Shown here: piece after piece, positions 21,402 to 34,542 of the stretch | Layout: every line of letters starts with the position of its first letter | Position numbering within the stretch: position 1 is the first letter of the stretch | Assembly: GCA_907165135.1 (NCBI GenBank) | Contig: OU015569.1 | Location: 1 to 64,000, forward strand | DNA length: 64,000 bases | Reading direction: 5' to 3' | Source: Oikopleura dioica | Taxonomy: Eukaryota > Chordata > Appendicularia > Copelata > Oikopleuridae | Notes under the pieces: model-generated | Told to the model about the DNA's origin: nothing | What the model saw: the letters and a program-made list of their open reading frames with translations, nothing else | Database searches by the model: none | Program-made: the position numbers and the translations under genes

Positions 21402-24400
21402 TTTTCTCTGTGGCCCGGTTTTTCAAGAAAAAAGTTGCAGCGCTAGAAAGAAGCGCCCAAAGCTGAAAAGCAAAACCGTCTCCTTTCGCCGAGAGGGCTC
21501 CCAAACCAGACCCGATTGGGCGGTCATTTGAAGTTTGTTTTCTAGTCGCCACGTACCTCTTCCTCTGATCGCCTTACTTTTCGCTGCGCAGACTTGACAT
21601 TTGGAACATTTCTGTTTTCTTCAGTGTAACGTCGCCCCGGGCGCCGTTTAGCGGATCAGAAAGCGAGACGCTCTGCCCAACCTGCAATTATTCGAAAGGC
21701 AGAGAGTTATTAATACTACGTTGTCGCGCCTTGGCCGCCGAAAAGTGTAAAATAAAAGTTAATGAATTATTGGCAGATGCGCATGCAGGAGCTCATAAGT
21801 TGCAAGAAAGGGCCTGGCCAGTCGCCCGCTGCTCGCTCCCTTGATAAATTGCGAATAAATAAGAAGTGTGCGGATTTACGAGCGCGGCGGTTAATCGGGG
21901 CGAGAACACGCTCCTGTTGATTGATTCTAGCGCAAATACGCGGCTTCGTGGAATTATGCAAAACGCACTTGGTCAAGGTCAATCGAGAACAGTGGGAACA
22001 CAGGTCGCGCTTCCGGCTTCTACTTCCGAAAGCTGCTCATGTCGCCCAAAACATCCGAGCAGAGAATGATCACTAGTGCGCCCGTTGTTTACACGACTCC
22101 GTCTAAACCCCTTGTGCATGAGTTAATCCGCGAGGGCGCGCAACTGGCCGCCACTTCCGACAACATTCTCGGCGCTTTACGAGGCTCGATCCTTAATCGA
22201 TATCGCTCTATTAAAGCGGGTCGCTCGAAGGAAATGTCCAGAAGAAGGAAATGAGCCTTACTGACTTCTTTGGCGGTTGATTTCTTCGAAATGGGGGAAT
22301 TTGAAGGACTCGAAATCACAGACTTCAAAAAAGTGCGAAGGTGATGGATGGAGGCGCGCGTGCGGAAACACCTTGAGCACTTGATAATTGCACATTCTCC
22401 GATGCACCTTGCCCAACCAGGCAATTACTCAGTCAGTGATTAGCGAGCCAGAGGGACTCCTTCTCCCGCGGTTATGTATAATGTTTAGACGCCGATTGGC
22501 GAGATGAAAGGTTAGCCATGAAATTCGGGGAATACGACGCGCTCGAACTTGCCGAATTTTGAGTCGAATCAATCGCAAAGTGGACGATTCGCTGCTCGGC
22601 CAGCACCTGCTGTTAATTACAGAGCCAGTGACAATTCAATTAGCCCCTTTTAAAAAATACATGATTGGCGACTAGAGTGGCAATTTAAGCATTTTTGAAT
22701 GTGTACTCGTGTTTTTCTTTTTGAAGAAATAGAAGAATGATGGCTCGAAATTGCGCCTCAAGTGACAAGTTAGTGCTATTTTGGGACACTCCATTTTTCG
22801 AAAAAGGCCTTGGCCTTGTTGTGGGCCCTCGAACGGAAAACGATGCCAAGTGTAGCCGGCTTAGGTTCGCCAGCGATAAGCCCTTTCCAATTCAAAGCTA
22901 CTACTTGCAAGAGGCGATTTACGGTGCTAATGTTTCGGGCAGCGGGAACGGATGTACCTGTTCCCATTCGTCAAATTCGCCATTTTACTAGAAATCAAGG
23001 GAGTCAACATCCGAAGGATAGTCAACTCGGTTAAAAAAGAAAAGCTCGCAATTTTCGAATTGGAGGAAATTTGTTGATTGTACTTTTGAAACCTCGAGAT
23101 TCCAAACGGCGGTAGCCACTGCGGTGATTTGCCACTTTCTACAGTTTTGCTTCTATTTATTGTCGTGGCTAGGTGTTGGCAAGGCGAGATAAACAAGCAA
23201 GCAAAGCGAGTTGAAATTAGCGCTGGCTCAGATCTTCACCATTTTTAATTTTCGCCGTGAAAAGTTACGGTCTTCCGCTCTGACGATGCCCTCATCCATT
23301 GCAAGCGATGATGATTCTGGCTCGTTAAAGCAAAGTTTAATGGCCGCACATGCAAGAGCGTCAAAACTCGTGATGCTCGCCCTTCCACACTTGCAGTAGA
23401 ATCTCCATCGCGAAGTCAGCGTCCTCATCAATTCAAATTACGACAGTTTAATTCAAGCAGAGGCGCTTCCAACGTGAGAACTCGTAAACCAGCAAACGAA
23501 CAGTTCCCAAGTTCCCAACTTCTGCGCCGCCTCAGAGCCTTATTTTTGGAAACGATCAATCAGATTCCAAAACACTCAGAAAAAAAGAACGGTCGCGAAG
23601 TGATTTTTGCGAGGGTGCTTTTTTTTGAATATTCAAAAGTTCAACGCTTCTCCTTTTTTTTTGTTGAGTATCAAGGCGGCGCGTACATTTGTTGTGGCTC
23701 GGCCACAATCGCCAAATCGCCAAGTTGCCAAGCGAACAAAGCAATCTTTTTTCTAACTTGACTTTGAAAGGAAATTATCGATCCTGGCTAAATATCCTTT
23801 TTCACGAAAAGCGAAGCGCGTGACATAACTCGCTTCAAAGCGCCCGAAACTGCGCTGGATGGAACCGCGCGATTTTGGCAGCACTTGAACGGCCTCCGCG
23901 AAGGAGTAATTTGCGCGCTTCGACAATGCCGCTCTTCCGCATTCCGCTATTAGATGATTTTCGTTCTTCAAGAATCCTTTTTAAAATTAATGAAGATGAT
24001 CTCTTAGGCGAATGTTTCCGTCGCCATCCCTTTTTTAGCTAATTAGCGGCTCAACTTCAAAGTCGGGCGGGATCACTTTTTCGAGAGCTGGCGATAGTAA
24101 TCTGCTGTTATCTGCACTTGAAGCCTTTCAAATTGGTGCGCTTTGTTGCGTCCCTTGTTAAGGAATGCCTTTACTGCCAGTAAACGCGCTTTTATAGAGC
24201 GATGATTAGCGGATATGTTTTAAAGCGCGAATCAAACGAAATCAGAAGTCCATTGAAGATTTACGAGGCTGAGCGCATTTTCGAAAAAACGCTTCTTTTC
24301 GAAGTCACCAAACAATTACACTTTTCCTTTTTTAATTTTCCGATTTGGCGAATTCGAAAATGTCAAAGCTCCAACTCACCCCCAAAAAAGCCTATTTCCT

Positions 24401-27400
24401 CCGGCCCCAAAAATAATCAAGCAAGAAAAGAAACAACGCTTTGAAAAGTTCAAATTGAAGAATGTAAAAATCTCCTTTTCAAAAGTGACAAACCGTTTCG
24501 CTCGCTTTTGAAAATAACGTTTCGAAATCTGGGCTGCTTTATCGCTGTTTAAACTCACCCAGTCGATAAGTCCATTTAGCGCTTTTTCCTTTCTTTGAGA
24601 TTCGAACTCGGACTTCAAAAAAGCAAGAACAGAAATCAAGAAATTTACTATCTGTTGTACTCGGTTATTAAACTTAACTGCCGCCGTAAATAACGCCCTG
24701 GTCGACAAGTAGGCATTCAAACTTAAAGAAATGAAAGCGTTGAATTCTGAGCTCGGAATTATCCCTTTTTCGCGGAGGAAATCTCAGCCGCGCTCAAATT
24801 AATCACTCTTTCACAGTACTCTAGCAGCTACTCGCGCGTGGCAAGTGAAAAGCTCGCCCAGCCAAATCAGCATCTACTCTTTTTGCGTTTTTAGCAAGTT
24901 GAAAGCTAACCTATCAAGAACACTTTCTTTTCCACCCAAAATGGCTGCTTTAGGATCCTGACTCAGATCTCTAAAGAGCTTGTCTCTTGAAGAACTTTGC
25001 GAAAGAATTGGTTAACTGTAAATTGATGGCTAGAGGGAGAGTACTCTTCCTTGATTTCAAAACTGAGATTGGAAAAACTCGCGATCTGTTGATCTCCGAG
25101 CGCAGGTGCTTGTTGTTTTATCAAGCAGTGTATAAAGGTAGCTGAGAATTGAAGGTGAAGGGCAGGGCCGAGTTGACGATGTGGGGATTGATGTGTAGAG
25201 GGCGCGATTTAGCGCCGCCGCTGCTGCGCTCTGTAGCTCCGCTCTGCCCCGCGGTGGCCCGTGTAGGACTCTATCATGTAACTGACTTAGTAAGACCTTG
25301 CTGCCGTTAGAACCTCGGACAATATGGACAAGTAGAGATCCAAGAAAAAGATTCTCCGAAAGAAACTGTCTAAAAGAGAGCAAAAGAAGAAAGAAAAGAG
25401 AGATTAACAGAAAACAAGAAAAAACAAGCCGTTCAGTCTTTCCGGAAAGTTGGTAAGTTTCTAATTGACTCCAAATTTGCGCATTAGCGGAACAAGCAGA
25501 CGATCAATCGAGCGAGCATTTATCAACTCATTTTCCAAATTCATCAATTTCGACAATTTTTTCGAAAATTCAAAATCGAAAATCGAAAACTCAAAAGCGA
25601 AAAAGAAAAAAAAAGCGTTGTAAATGTAAACTAAAGATATTTTTACGAGGCGCGTTGATCGTCGGATCATCTCCGGATGCGCTCCTTTCATCTTTTGAAC
25701 TTTCAACTTGTTCCTCGCTAGTTCTCGAGCAGCGAGGCGTGTCCCTCCTCAATCTCCGCCTCGCGCCAACTCAGATTGTCGCTTATCAGTAAATTGCTCT
25801 TTTCGACGCTGTGAAGTGTAACTTACGCGGCGAAACACGAGTAACGCGGCGGCGAGGCCGTGTTGAGTTGAACTGGCTTAATTGTTGTGAACATTGTCCT
25901 CCTCACACTTCTCCTGGCCGTGTTTGCGGCCAAACTGCAACCTTGGGCCAACATTTCCGAATTATGCAACAATTCATTTCAGCGTTATTTTTCGAGTTTT
26001 GCGATTTTTGAAAATTGGAATTTCCGCATTTCCAATCTCAAAAAAAAAAGATAGGCAAAGATGCGAATTGCCAGATAACACTCTCCGACGAGTTTCTTTT
26101 TGCCCAACTGCTGGACAAGCGCCAGGACTGAACCCTCGCACAACAGCTTCCCAAGTACTTCGACAAAGTGGGAATGGCATCACTTTTGGACAAAGAATTT
26201 CTCGAAAATTTCTTTGGCAATTCAAGCTTTTCTGAAGTCTTTTTGAAAATTCAAAGGAACTCGAGGAGTTTGGCCAAGGTTTAGACTTTCTTTTGGATTG
26301 AAAAAATGAAGCTGCTTTTCAGTAAACATGGGAAGATAAACCTATTTCAAAATGAAAGCTGGTGATGATTTGGCTGTGTGGAAACCTGACTCAGGGTCCT
26401 CAAAGAGCTTTAATAAAAGTTGGGTTTCTGAAGGCGCTTGAAGATTTTGGGTGTGATTACGAGGATAATTGAGTTCTCAGGGATTAAGAGTGGCCTGGCC
26501 TGCCAAGATGCAATGTTCTCGTGCTGCCGATCGGTGGGTATTATCTCTTGCATTTTGCGTAATGAGCGGGACGCGCGCCTTGGCTAGCTGCCCGGATGCG
26601 CGCTCTCAATCAGTTCCAAGCAGGTGCTCCAGCAAGAGCGCGCCAGTGACACTAATATTGCCGGATACTCGCCGCGCTTCCAAAGAATAAGGAAGAGGCA
26701 CTATTGTGTGACGTTCCAGGCGCGAGTTTTCAACAAGTTCAACAATGCCCAAAACAACTGCTCGCTTGAAAAATTGAAAGAATGGCCGAGAATTCCAGCC
26801 TCGCTCCGCCGCCGCCCAGTTTGCTCGGCAGCGAAAATCTAAGGCGCTGGAAGGCGCTAATCGAAACTGTTTGATTATTCAAAATTTGGGAACAGGGCTA
26901 GAAAATTAAAGTGTTGGCCGCTTCCCACGGATATTTCCGCAGCTATTGTGAGCGCTGCAGCTGGGAAATTCGTTCTATTAGACGGGGATCACTCGGACAA
27001 TAGCGCAGCAAAAGATGAGATTTAGTTGATCGCCGCGGCCGACAATGGACAATCGTGCCTCAAATTCAACATCGCAAAATCACTCTCTCGACTTCTTTCA
27101 AAAATCCTAATCGCCGGTACTCTTCTTTTCCTTTATTCCTCGAATTCTGCTCTGTTTTCATTTTTAATCCGCAGAAAATTGCGCTCATAAATTATCATCT
27201 TTGAATTTTCCTTCTTTTAACCTATTTTCGCGGGGAAACAATTACGAATTGTATTGTGAACTAGGGGTAAGCTTTCGTACAATTCAAACTGATTTTCTCA
27301 GCAATATTTTAAACAGATTAGATGCTTAGAATTTAAGAAAGACAATATTGCAGATTTTGATATTTGAAGTTCAAAAATTGCTTTCCTTGCACGAAGGGGT

Positions 27401-29895
27401 TAATTATTGGGAAGACAGTTGCGGACAGTTATGTTTTTCCTATTTTGGCGCCATTTGAGGCGGAACGAATCCGATTAAAAAACTCCGGAACGTTCAAGAA
27501 CGTTTTTCCGCGAGTTTTGGTTAGTTGGAAAAAGAGAGTGGCACCCTTGATTCTGTAGACGGCTGGAGAAGGGCCAAGGAGTAGTAAGGTCCTCCGGAAG
27601 GACTGATTTTAAACGCGCCGTTAAAGCAGCCTTGCCATCATCAAAGCGCTGGAAACAAAGGGGCGCGGAAATCATTGAGGATGAGAAACTTCTAGGCTGA
27701 AATTTTTATGAGGGGATTAAACGGGCCGCCACGCAGCGATGGGTTAGGACGGCGAAAGACGATCGCCTCGAATTGACAATTCTGAAAAGCAATTTCGCCA
27801 TCTCCGGATCAAATTGACAATTTTCAAAAACGCTCTTCTTGTTTTGTTTCCAGAGCCATTTGTTGTGCTTTGATAGTGCTGTAGTTTGGGCAACTGCTAC
27901 AGTATCGACTGAGCCAGACGAGCGATACGAGCTTACAGGGAGGGCCTTTTGATTGCCCTGCCAAGAATCAGAAATCTCCTTCACGGCAGAAAATTTATTG
28001 CGCTGCGAAAAGCTGCTCAATTATGGAGCAATTAGCCAAGCTGGTGACCTTTTGGCTTGGCTTCCGGTTCGTGCACAAAATGCTACCGATGGCTCGAGTG
28101 AATCATTTCCCTTCAGATTCCAAGTTCAAGCTCAGCACTTTTACGAATGGCGAATGAATTTTGGTACATAACTATATTTTTCTGATCCCTTTCGTCCCCA
28201 GCGCCTGAGTCATAGCAAAGTATTTGGCATAAAGTAGGCACAGAAATAGGGCGACAACAGTATGGGCATCCGCGTAGTGGTGACAAGGACACTCTGAATT
28301 ACAATTTTCGCGTTTGAAGTTGTCTGCCATTTTTCGAGTCTTCTCACTTCACTCAGCAATCTTAATGAAAAGTGATGATTGCTGGTTTTCGTGTTCAAAT
28401 TAAAGCGCTCTATGTTTATTTAATGGCATCTGGATCGGAAGAGCACCGGCAGCGCGTTTTATGGCCCATTTGAAATATAAAAATGTATAAAAAAGTAGGT
28501 GGCCTTTTCTTTTCTCCGCGTTAGTAGTTTTATATTTACGGCGGCGGGGCGAGCAGCTGCCACCTTGTCAAATCAGCTACTTGTAATGAGTTAATTCACT
28601 TTGCGCAAACACGGAGCGGTTAAAAATAAAGCCAGAAATCAACTCGCAACACAGCGGCTATTTTGAGACAAGTTCTATACAGTCTCTTCTAGCGCGCTTT
28701 CGAGTCCTGCCAAGACAGCCGCGATTTGTGCAGCCAAATCAAAAGAACAAGGATGTCGCTTTGTTGGCTAAAGCCGAAGAAAGGGTCACTCTCTCGCTTA
28801 CGTCATAAAGCCCGGCCCTGTTTCGCTGGTAGTTCTAGTTTGCTCAGTCCGAGTCTTCTTTCAATCGCGCTTCCTTTCGAATTTCCCCGCGCGTGGCTCA
28901 GACGGACGGGCGTCGTGGCCCTCGCGCACTCGCTGAAGTACTCATTGTGCCCGGGAAGCGTGCCTTTCGCCACTCGAGATGGCCCCCAAGCTCGAGCCAG
29001 GCTCAAGTGCCTCGATGGAATTCGCGGGCTCCCTGTTGGGGGTCCCAAGCAGCGACTCATCGCAACTCGCGCGGATTAGCACACGCGCCCTTGATTGAGT
29101 ACACGCAGCCAGCAGCGTTTTTACCAAGCCCGCGTTCTGGATTCTAGAGAAGGAGAAACCCCCAAAGGTATCTTTCTTTCATCGCCTCGCCACTTTAGTG
29201 ACCTGAATCAGCTTTGATTTTGACCCCGCTTTGTGCGCAAGATGGGAAAAGGCAGTGAAAGGGAAGTAAGCGCACCCAGCGTTTTTTTCGTATTTTTCCC
29301 AGCGCCCTTCCTTGCCAAGAGAATGCAAGTCTTTATTGGTTGTAAACGAAAAGTTCAAAACTAGCCGGTGACAGCTTTATCAGCTCTTCTGATTATCTTT
29401 GATTATAAGTTTTTTACAGCGTCGTTACCTTTTACGCCGCTTTTCAATAATCATTCTTGTTTGTATTCTGCTCCTTGCTGACCTTTACGAGTCCATCCAT
29501 CACACACCTAACTCAGAGAAGTCGCATTTTTCACCATATAACTTCGAGCAAGCACCCAAACTTCCCACACTTTATTTTCTCCACTGAGAGCAGTCTTCTA
29601 TGATTTCAAGCGCCCGGAAACAGAAGCATTTTTAGTTTTTGCATTTTGAGAATTCTTCCTTTTCGACTTCGACTTCGTAAAAGACGCTCATTTTGGGCGC
29701 GTTTGATGGATAATTGAGTAGTGCCAGCCTTTGATCCTTTTGGAGACAAATTGTCCGTCCTGCGCGACAAACTCCCTAATGTGTCAATTATTGTTTAAAG
29801 CCTTTGAAAATGTAGGCCGATTAAGAATTTATCGTTTCGAGCTGAATAATTGAGCGCCAGTAATCGAATACTATTTTAGATGAGCTAGACGTTGG
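21402..29895. other. Long non-coding stretch upstream of the FRAS1-like pair
   Basis: Over 8 kb contains only short open frames with no recognisable domain, no coherent exon chain and no homology that I can see on either strand. In a genome this compact that is exceptional. It lies directly 5' of the FRAS1-like genes and between them and the fucosyltransferase-like gene (transcribed leftwards), so it may hold distal regulatory DNA for one or both. One 24-nt element shared with the DDX55 intron lies at 26374-26397. Base composition alternates between GC-rich blocks (for example 28820-29080) and A/T-rich runs. Confidence 0.5.
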
Positions 29896-32800
29896 ATGGG
29901 TTGGAAGCGCGGCTTCGTCAAATGGGGACTGCTAGGACAACTTTCATCCTTCGCGCGAACACAGGAGCTCTTTAGTGCCTGTCCCACCAGCTGCCGGACA
30001 TGCGACGATCTGGGCAGTTGTCTGAGCTGTGAGCCCGGCTCCGTGCTCCAGAACTACGAGTGCGTGGAGCAGTGCTCAGACGGCCTTTTCGAACGCGACG
30101 GAGAGTGCCACTTCTGCCCGATAAACTGCGACACCTGCAATTCAGAACATGTAAGTGCCCCATTCATCTTCAGTCTTAGAATTAACCGTTCTTAGGATTG
30201 CAAGTCTTGCGCGGAAGGCAGCTTCGCGCAGGAAGGAGTCTGCGTGAACGCGTGCAGCGAGGGCTTCTACCTCGAGCGCGAGACATGTCTCAAGTGCGGA
30301 GATTACTGCGTCGAGTGCTGGACACGAGACGAGTGCACTCTCTGCGAGTCGGGCATGCTTCTCCAAGGAGCCTACTGCGTGCCCAGCTGCTCGCTCGGCT
30401 TCTCGCAGGTAGACGGGATCTGCTTGCCCTGCCAGACCGGCTGCGAGGAGTGCCACTACTCCAGCCAGAAATGTAAAAAGTGTTCCCCTGGATTATTTCT
30501 GTACGAAGGCAACTGCAAGCGCGAGTGCCCTCCCGAGACTGGCCAGCCGCAAAATGGTGCATGCGGCGCCGTCCACTACAAACTGCCCAGGAACAAGCTA
30601 CTGCGCCTGTCCAACATCGTCGACGTGCCCGAAAAGTCAAACAAGTACACGATCAAGTTCTCCAACTCCGGCGCCGGGCGACTCTTCCTCCAGAACCCGA
30701 TGGATGGTGCCTGGCCGATGTACGTCCTGGACGACTCGTCCTCTTACCCGTCTCCTGTTGACACGCTGGAATTCACCGCCGAAGACTTGGACAACGCGTG
30801 GTACAGGCCGAGTGCAGACATGGAGACAGACCATTTAGACTTTGAAATTTACCTGAACGAGCAATTAGTGGAAGACAGCTCAGTGACACTGGACCTGCTG
30901 AACGACGCTTTGGGAGTGATCCAGCCAGATAGAAACGCGAAACTGAGCAGAGTGATTCCGCCCGGAACTACTCGCGAACTCACTGGAATGAAGTTCTCCT
31001 CTTCCAAAGAAACCCCTTCTGAAGGTAATTTTGATTTCCGTTCTTTTCATTTTCATTTTCTCTGAATTGAACTATTTCTATAATTGGCGAAATTTGAAAA
31101 TGAGTGGGAACGGAAGTAGCCGGCTCAGCGTGGCTTTAACTTGTTTCCAGATATCATCTATTCACTGAACTCTCGCTTACCGCCTGGCTTTGCTACGATC
31201 GAGCGCATCCCCTACGGACCTGTCTCCGAGTTCACGCAATATGATCTCGACCGGGGCGATGTCATCGTCGCCACCTCTGAAGCCTGGCCGGGACACGACC
31301 TGACCTTCGACTTTTACGTCTCCGACAACGAAGGCGTCACCATGGAGCCCTTCGTCTATACCATCAAGTCGCCGACCTTCAAAGTCAGCGCCGGAAAATC
31401 TGTAGCTTTGTCGGTCGAAGAAGCTGGAATCCACCCCAAAGCACTCAAAGACAAGGACTCTTTCTACATTCTCAGCCAAGCTCCGTTCTTTGGCGACATT
31501 CTCGTCGATGGAAAGAAAGTCAGCGAAGGAGAGAGCTTCTTGCTTTCGTCAAAAGTGGAGTATGCTACAGAGAGAACTGTCAAAGCGTCTGAAGACTCTG
31601 TTCAAGTGACGTCCTACTTTGGAAACAAGGATGAGGACATTCGCCTCTCGATTCTCATCGATGATTCCAACTTGGGACCTGTGCTGGCATCTTCGCTCAA
31701 ATTGGATGTGAGCAGCATTCGACAAGAGATACATTCTTCCTCGCTCAGGTTCACAAGCGACGGTTCTTCTATCGAGTACAAAATCAACGAGGACCCACTT
31801 TGGGGATTGCTGGAAAAACGCGTGGGCAATGGCTATTCCTCGATGGCGCTGGGCAATACGTTTTCCCAGGCGGATGTGGACGAGGGATTGATCTACTATC
31901 ACTTTTACGGATCGGACAGTAATCCTTCCGACTACGTCGAGCTCACCGTGACTGATGAGCTCGGCCACCAAGTTCAAGAAAAATTGATGATTTACGTCAG
32001 CATAGCGGACGAAGTCTCAACCATCATGCCAGACTTGGAGTTCTTTGACATTGACACGCAGCTCGACAATTTCGACACTTTCGAAGGCGCCCATGAAATT
32101 TCCACTTTCGCGACTCCGACCGTGTTCACTATTGGCGTTTCCGAGAAAAGGATTCTCCATCCTGTCGACTTAGGAATCGCTGTTCCCTCGAGATCTGACT
32201 GGGTTGAGATGCTGGTCGCGCCAAGATTGGGAGAAGTGCTCAATGCGGACGACGGAAGCGAATTCGTCGTTGCCAATGTTGCCGACTTGATCGACGGAAA
32301 GATCGTGTTTCAATCTGGCGCGAAAGCCGGCTCCGACGAAGTCCAATTCACAGTTTACCTCACCTACAACGAAGGAGCTGCTCAGACGATCACAGTCCCC
32401 GTCGAAGTCGTCGGCGATTCCCAGGACTCGTACGTCGACTCTTCCGCAAATTATCTCTCCTCTTCCTCGCAGGACACGTACTCCGGCTACTTCAACGAAG
32501 AGATCGACTCGCAGTCCGAGATGAACAGTCTCATCAGTCCGAATTTGGCGACGCCGGAATTCTTGGAGCTCGAGAACTCGAGAAAGAAATCCCCGGAGAG
32601 CCCTGCCAGCCGCAAAGAAGGACGTTTCGTTGGAATTCCAAGCGTCAAAAACACGATCGAAGTTCAAGCGAACAAAATCAAAATCATTACCGAATTGGCT
32701 ACTTTGCCGGACACGGACAGTTCGACCAGGTTTACCATCGACACTCCTCCAAGCAAAGGTAAAATTAAAAATCAGGGCGATCGAGTGAAGATGACTTTTA

Positions 32801-33190
32801 GGATATCTGAAGCTGCTGGACGAAGCAGGGTCGGAAATCGGCTCTGTTCTGTCTTTTGGCGATTCTTTCCTGCGCCGGGACGTGGAGGAAGGGCGACTGT
32901 GCTACGAAGGCACTGGCGGCGTCGGAGTCAACACTTTTTCGATCCGGGAAGACTCGTTCTCTTACACGCTCGGCGAGGGGCAGTTCAAGCGCTTCGGCGA
33001 AGTGACGATCCGAGTAGAAGACTTTACGCTGGGGAACACGCTGGACCGCTCGCTGCCCGGCTCCGAGGTGGAGAATGAAAAAGACACAGAGTTCGACCCC
33101 GACGGTGACGAGCGGGGCGCCTCACAGAGTGCAGTTATTGGCTCTCCACTTGTGGCAAGTTTTCGACGGCCCGTGAGTATAAAAACATAG
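29896..33190 (+). CDS. FRAS1-like N-terminal protein: furin-type Cys repeats plus CSPG repeats
   Basis: Exons 29896-30150, 30196-31024, 31151-32758 and 32802-33172 (introns 45, 126 and 43 bp) join in phase; read-through of the next donor gives a stop at 33190, about 1026 residues. Residues about 30-220 hold four or five furin-like Cys-rich repeats (CPTSCRTC, CPINCDTC, CGDYCVEC, CQTGCEEC). The rest is a chain of CSPG/NG2-type repeats (TLEFTAEDLDNAWYRP, FTQYDLDRGDVIV, FSQADVDEGLIYYHF). In vertebrate FRAS1 these two regions are followed in the same protein by more CSPG repeats, Calx-beta domains and a TM segment; here those lie in the next gene. The first 22 residues are only weakly like a signal peptide, so the true secretion signal may be on an upstream exon. 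Expected role: basement-membrane adhesion complex. Confidence 0.8.
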
Positions 33191-34542
33191 AAACAAGTCA
33201 TTCATTTGTCAAAATTTCCGAAAAAGCTATTTCGCGAAATTTTCAACATTTCATCCTTTTTTTTATTTCCAGTAGAAAGAAACAAAAACGACAAAACGAC
33301 TTCAACCATGTTTTTATACCTCACTCTTTCACGAATCAATTTATTTCTAACAAAAATCAAAAAACACACACTCACCGAATTTGTGATAATTAAGAGTATA
33401 GTCGTCGATTTGGCCAATTTCAGGGGCTTATAAGAGTTTTTTGCTCAGAATTTTAAGGGCATCCTAAAAATAAGCTCAGATTAATAATTGGAGAACTGAC
33501 CAATTTCGATGACTATACGCTTAAATTAACCACAACAATGTCTATCACCGGGCGTATTTTCGTTTGAGCAAGTAAATTCGAAGACACTTTCTAAGCCCGC
33601 TTCAAAAGCGCCCATGCTCAAAATATTTAAACTTGGGCGGAGAAAAGTGAACTGTTTCCTAACTCCGAAATCTCACTTTTGCGGCGGCGCACCAAAACGC
33701 CGGCTTAGCATTTAAAGCCAGCAAGCTGCTATCATGAAAGGCAGTTGTATATTCCAATCCTAATCTGCGCAGTACTACTTTTTTCGCCGGAATAAATCAA
33801 CCGCCGAAATGATTGACTTTGAACGCGCGTTTGAATTTTCGTCTTTTTACGAGGATGAGGCACACTTTCGCTAGTTTCAATCGCTCGAAAGGGCAGAAGC
33901 CTTTTAGGGGTTTTTATAATGTGTAGGATCAAAGCAGCGCGGTTTTAGTGTCTTTCCAAGTACTTTCAATGACGAGCAAGTTCTTTGATGGGTCCACTTT
34001 TCTCGATGCGAGAGTCGCTAAACACACAAAAAGGAGAAAACAAGGAGGATTGAGGCATTATTGCACTGAAGCAACAACGCCTTCACAAACCACCTTTCCC
34101 ATGTCTTAAATTTAAGACAACAATTTATTTGTATTCGTAAAGATTTAAACTAAACATAAACTTCGCAGCTCAAAATTGTTAAAAATCGTTGTAAACTCCG
34201 AATTTTCAAAAATTAATAAATGAAAATTTCCATGATCTTTTTCGCCCATATTTTTAAGAAAAAAGCGTCGATTTTGGAGATGCTGCTGCCAAAACCTGCC
34301 GCAATAAATACCCTTTATAGGTCTTAAACTCTTTCTAATTGTCTCCAAGCCTAACGACTGTCTGAAGTGTCCCGTGAGAGCTGGGCGATAACTCTTTCCC
34401 ATTTCCGGAAAATATTTTCTTTTGAACAAAAAAAAATTTAGCGGGCGGGGGCGCGCGCGAGCTGAGCTGAAATTTTTAGGGCTAGGCTTATGGATGCGCC
34501 CCTTGAAGAGGCTAGAAGCCCATGTAGAGTGTTTTCGGCCTG
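33191..34542 (+). other. Gap between the two FRAS1-like genes
   Basis: About 1.35 kb without recognisable coding exons. It contains a possible acceptor TTTCCAG before an immediate TAG (about 33270) and, at its right end, an acceptor CATGTAG (34527) from which the downstream gene could be read in frame. It is A/T-rich and could be an intergenic region with a promoter, or a single intron if both halves are one gene. Confidence 0.5.

Noticed and set aside
29972-30456. Minus-strand Ala/Arg-rich frames
   Set aside because: They are shadows of the GC-rich furin-repeat exons of the FRAS1-like gene.
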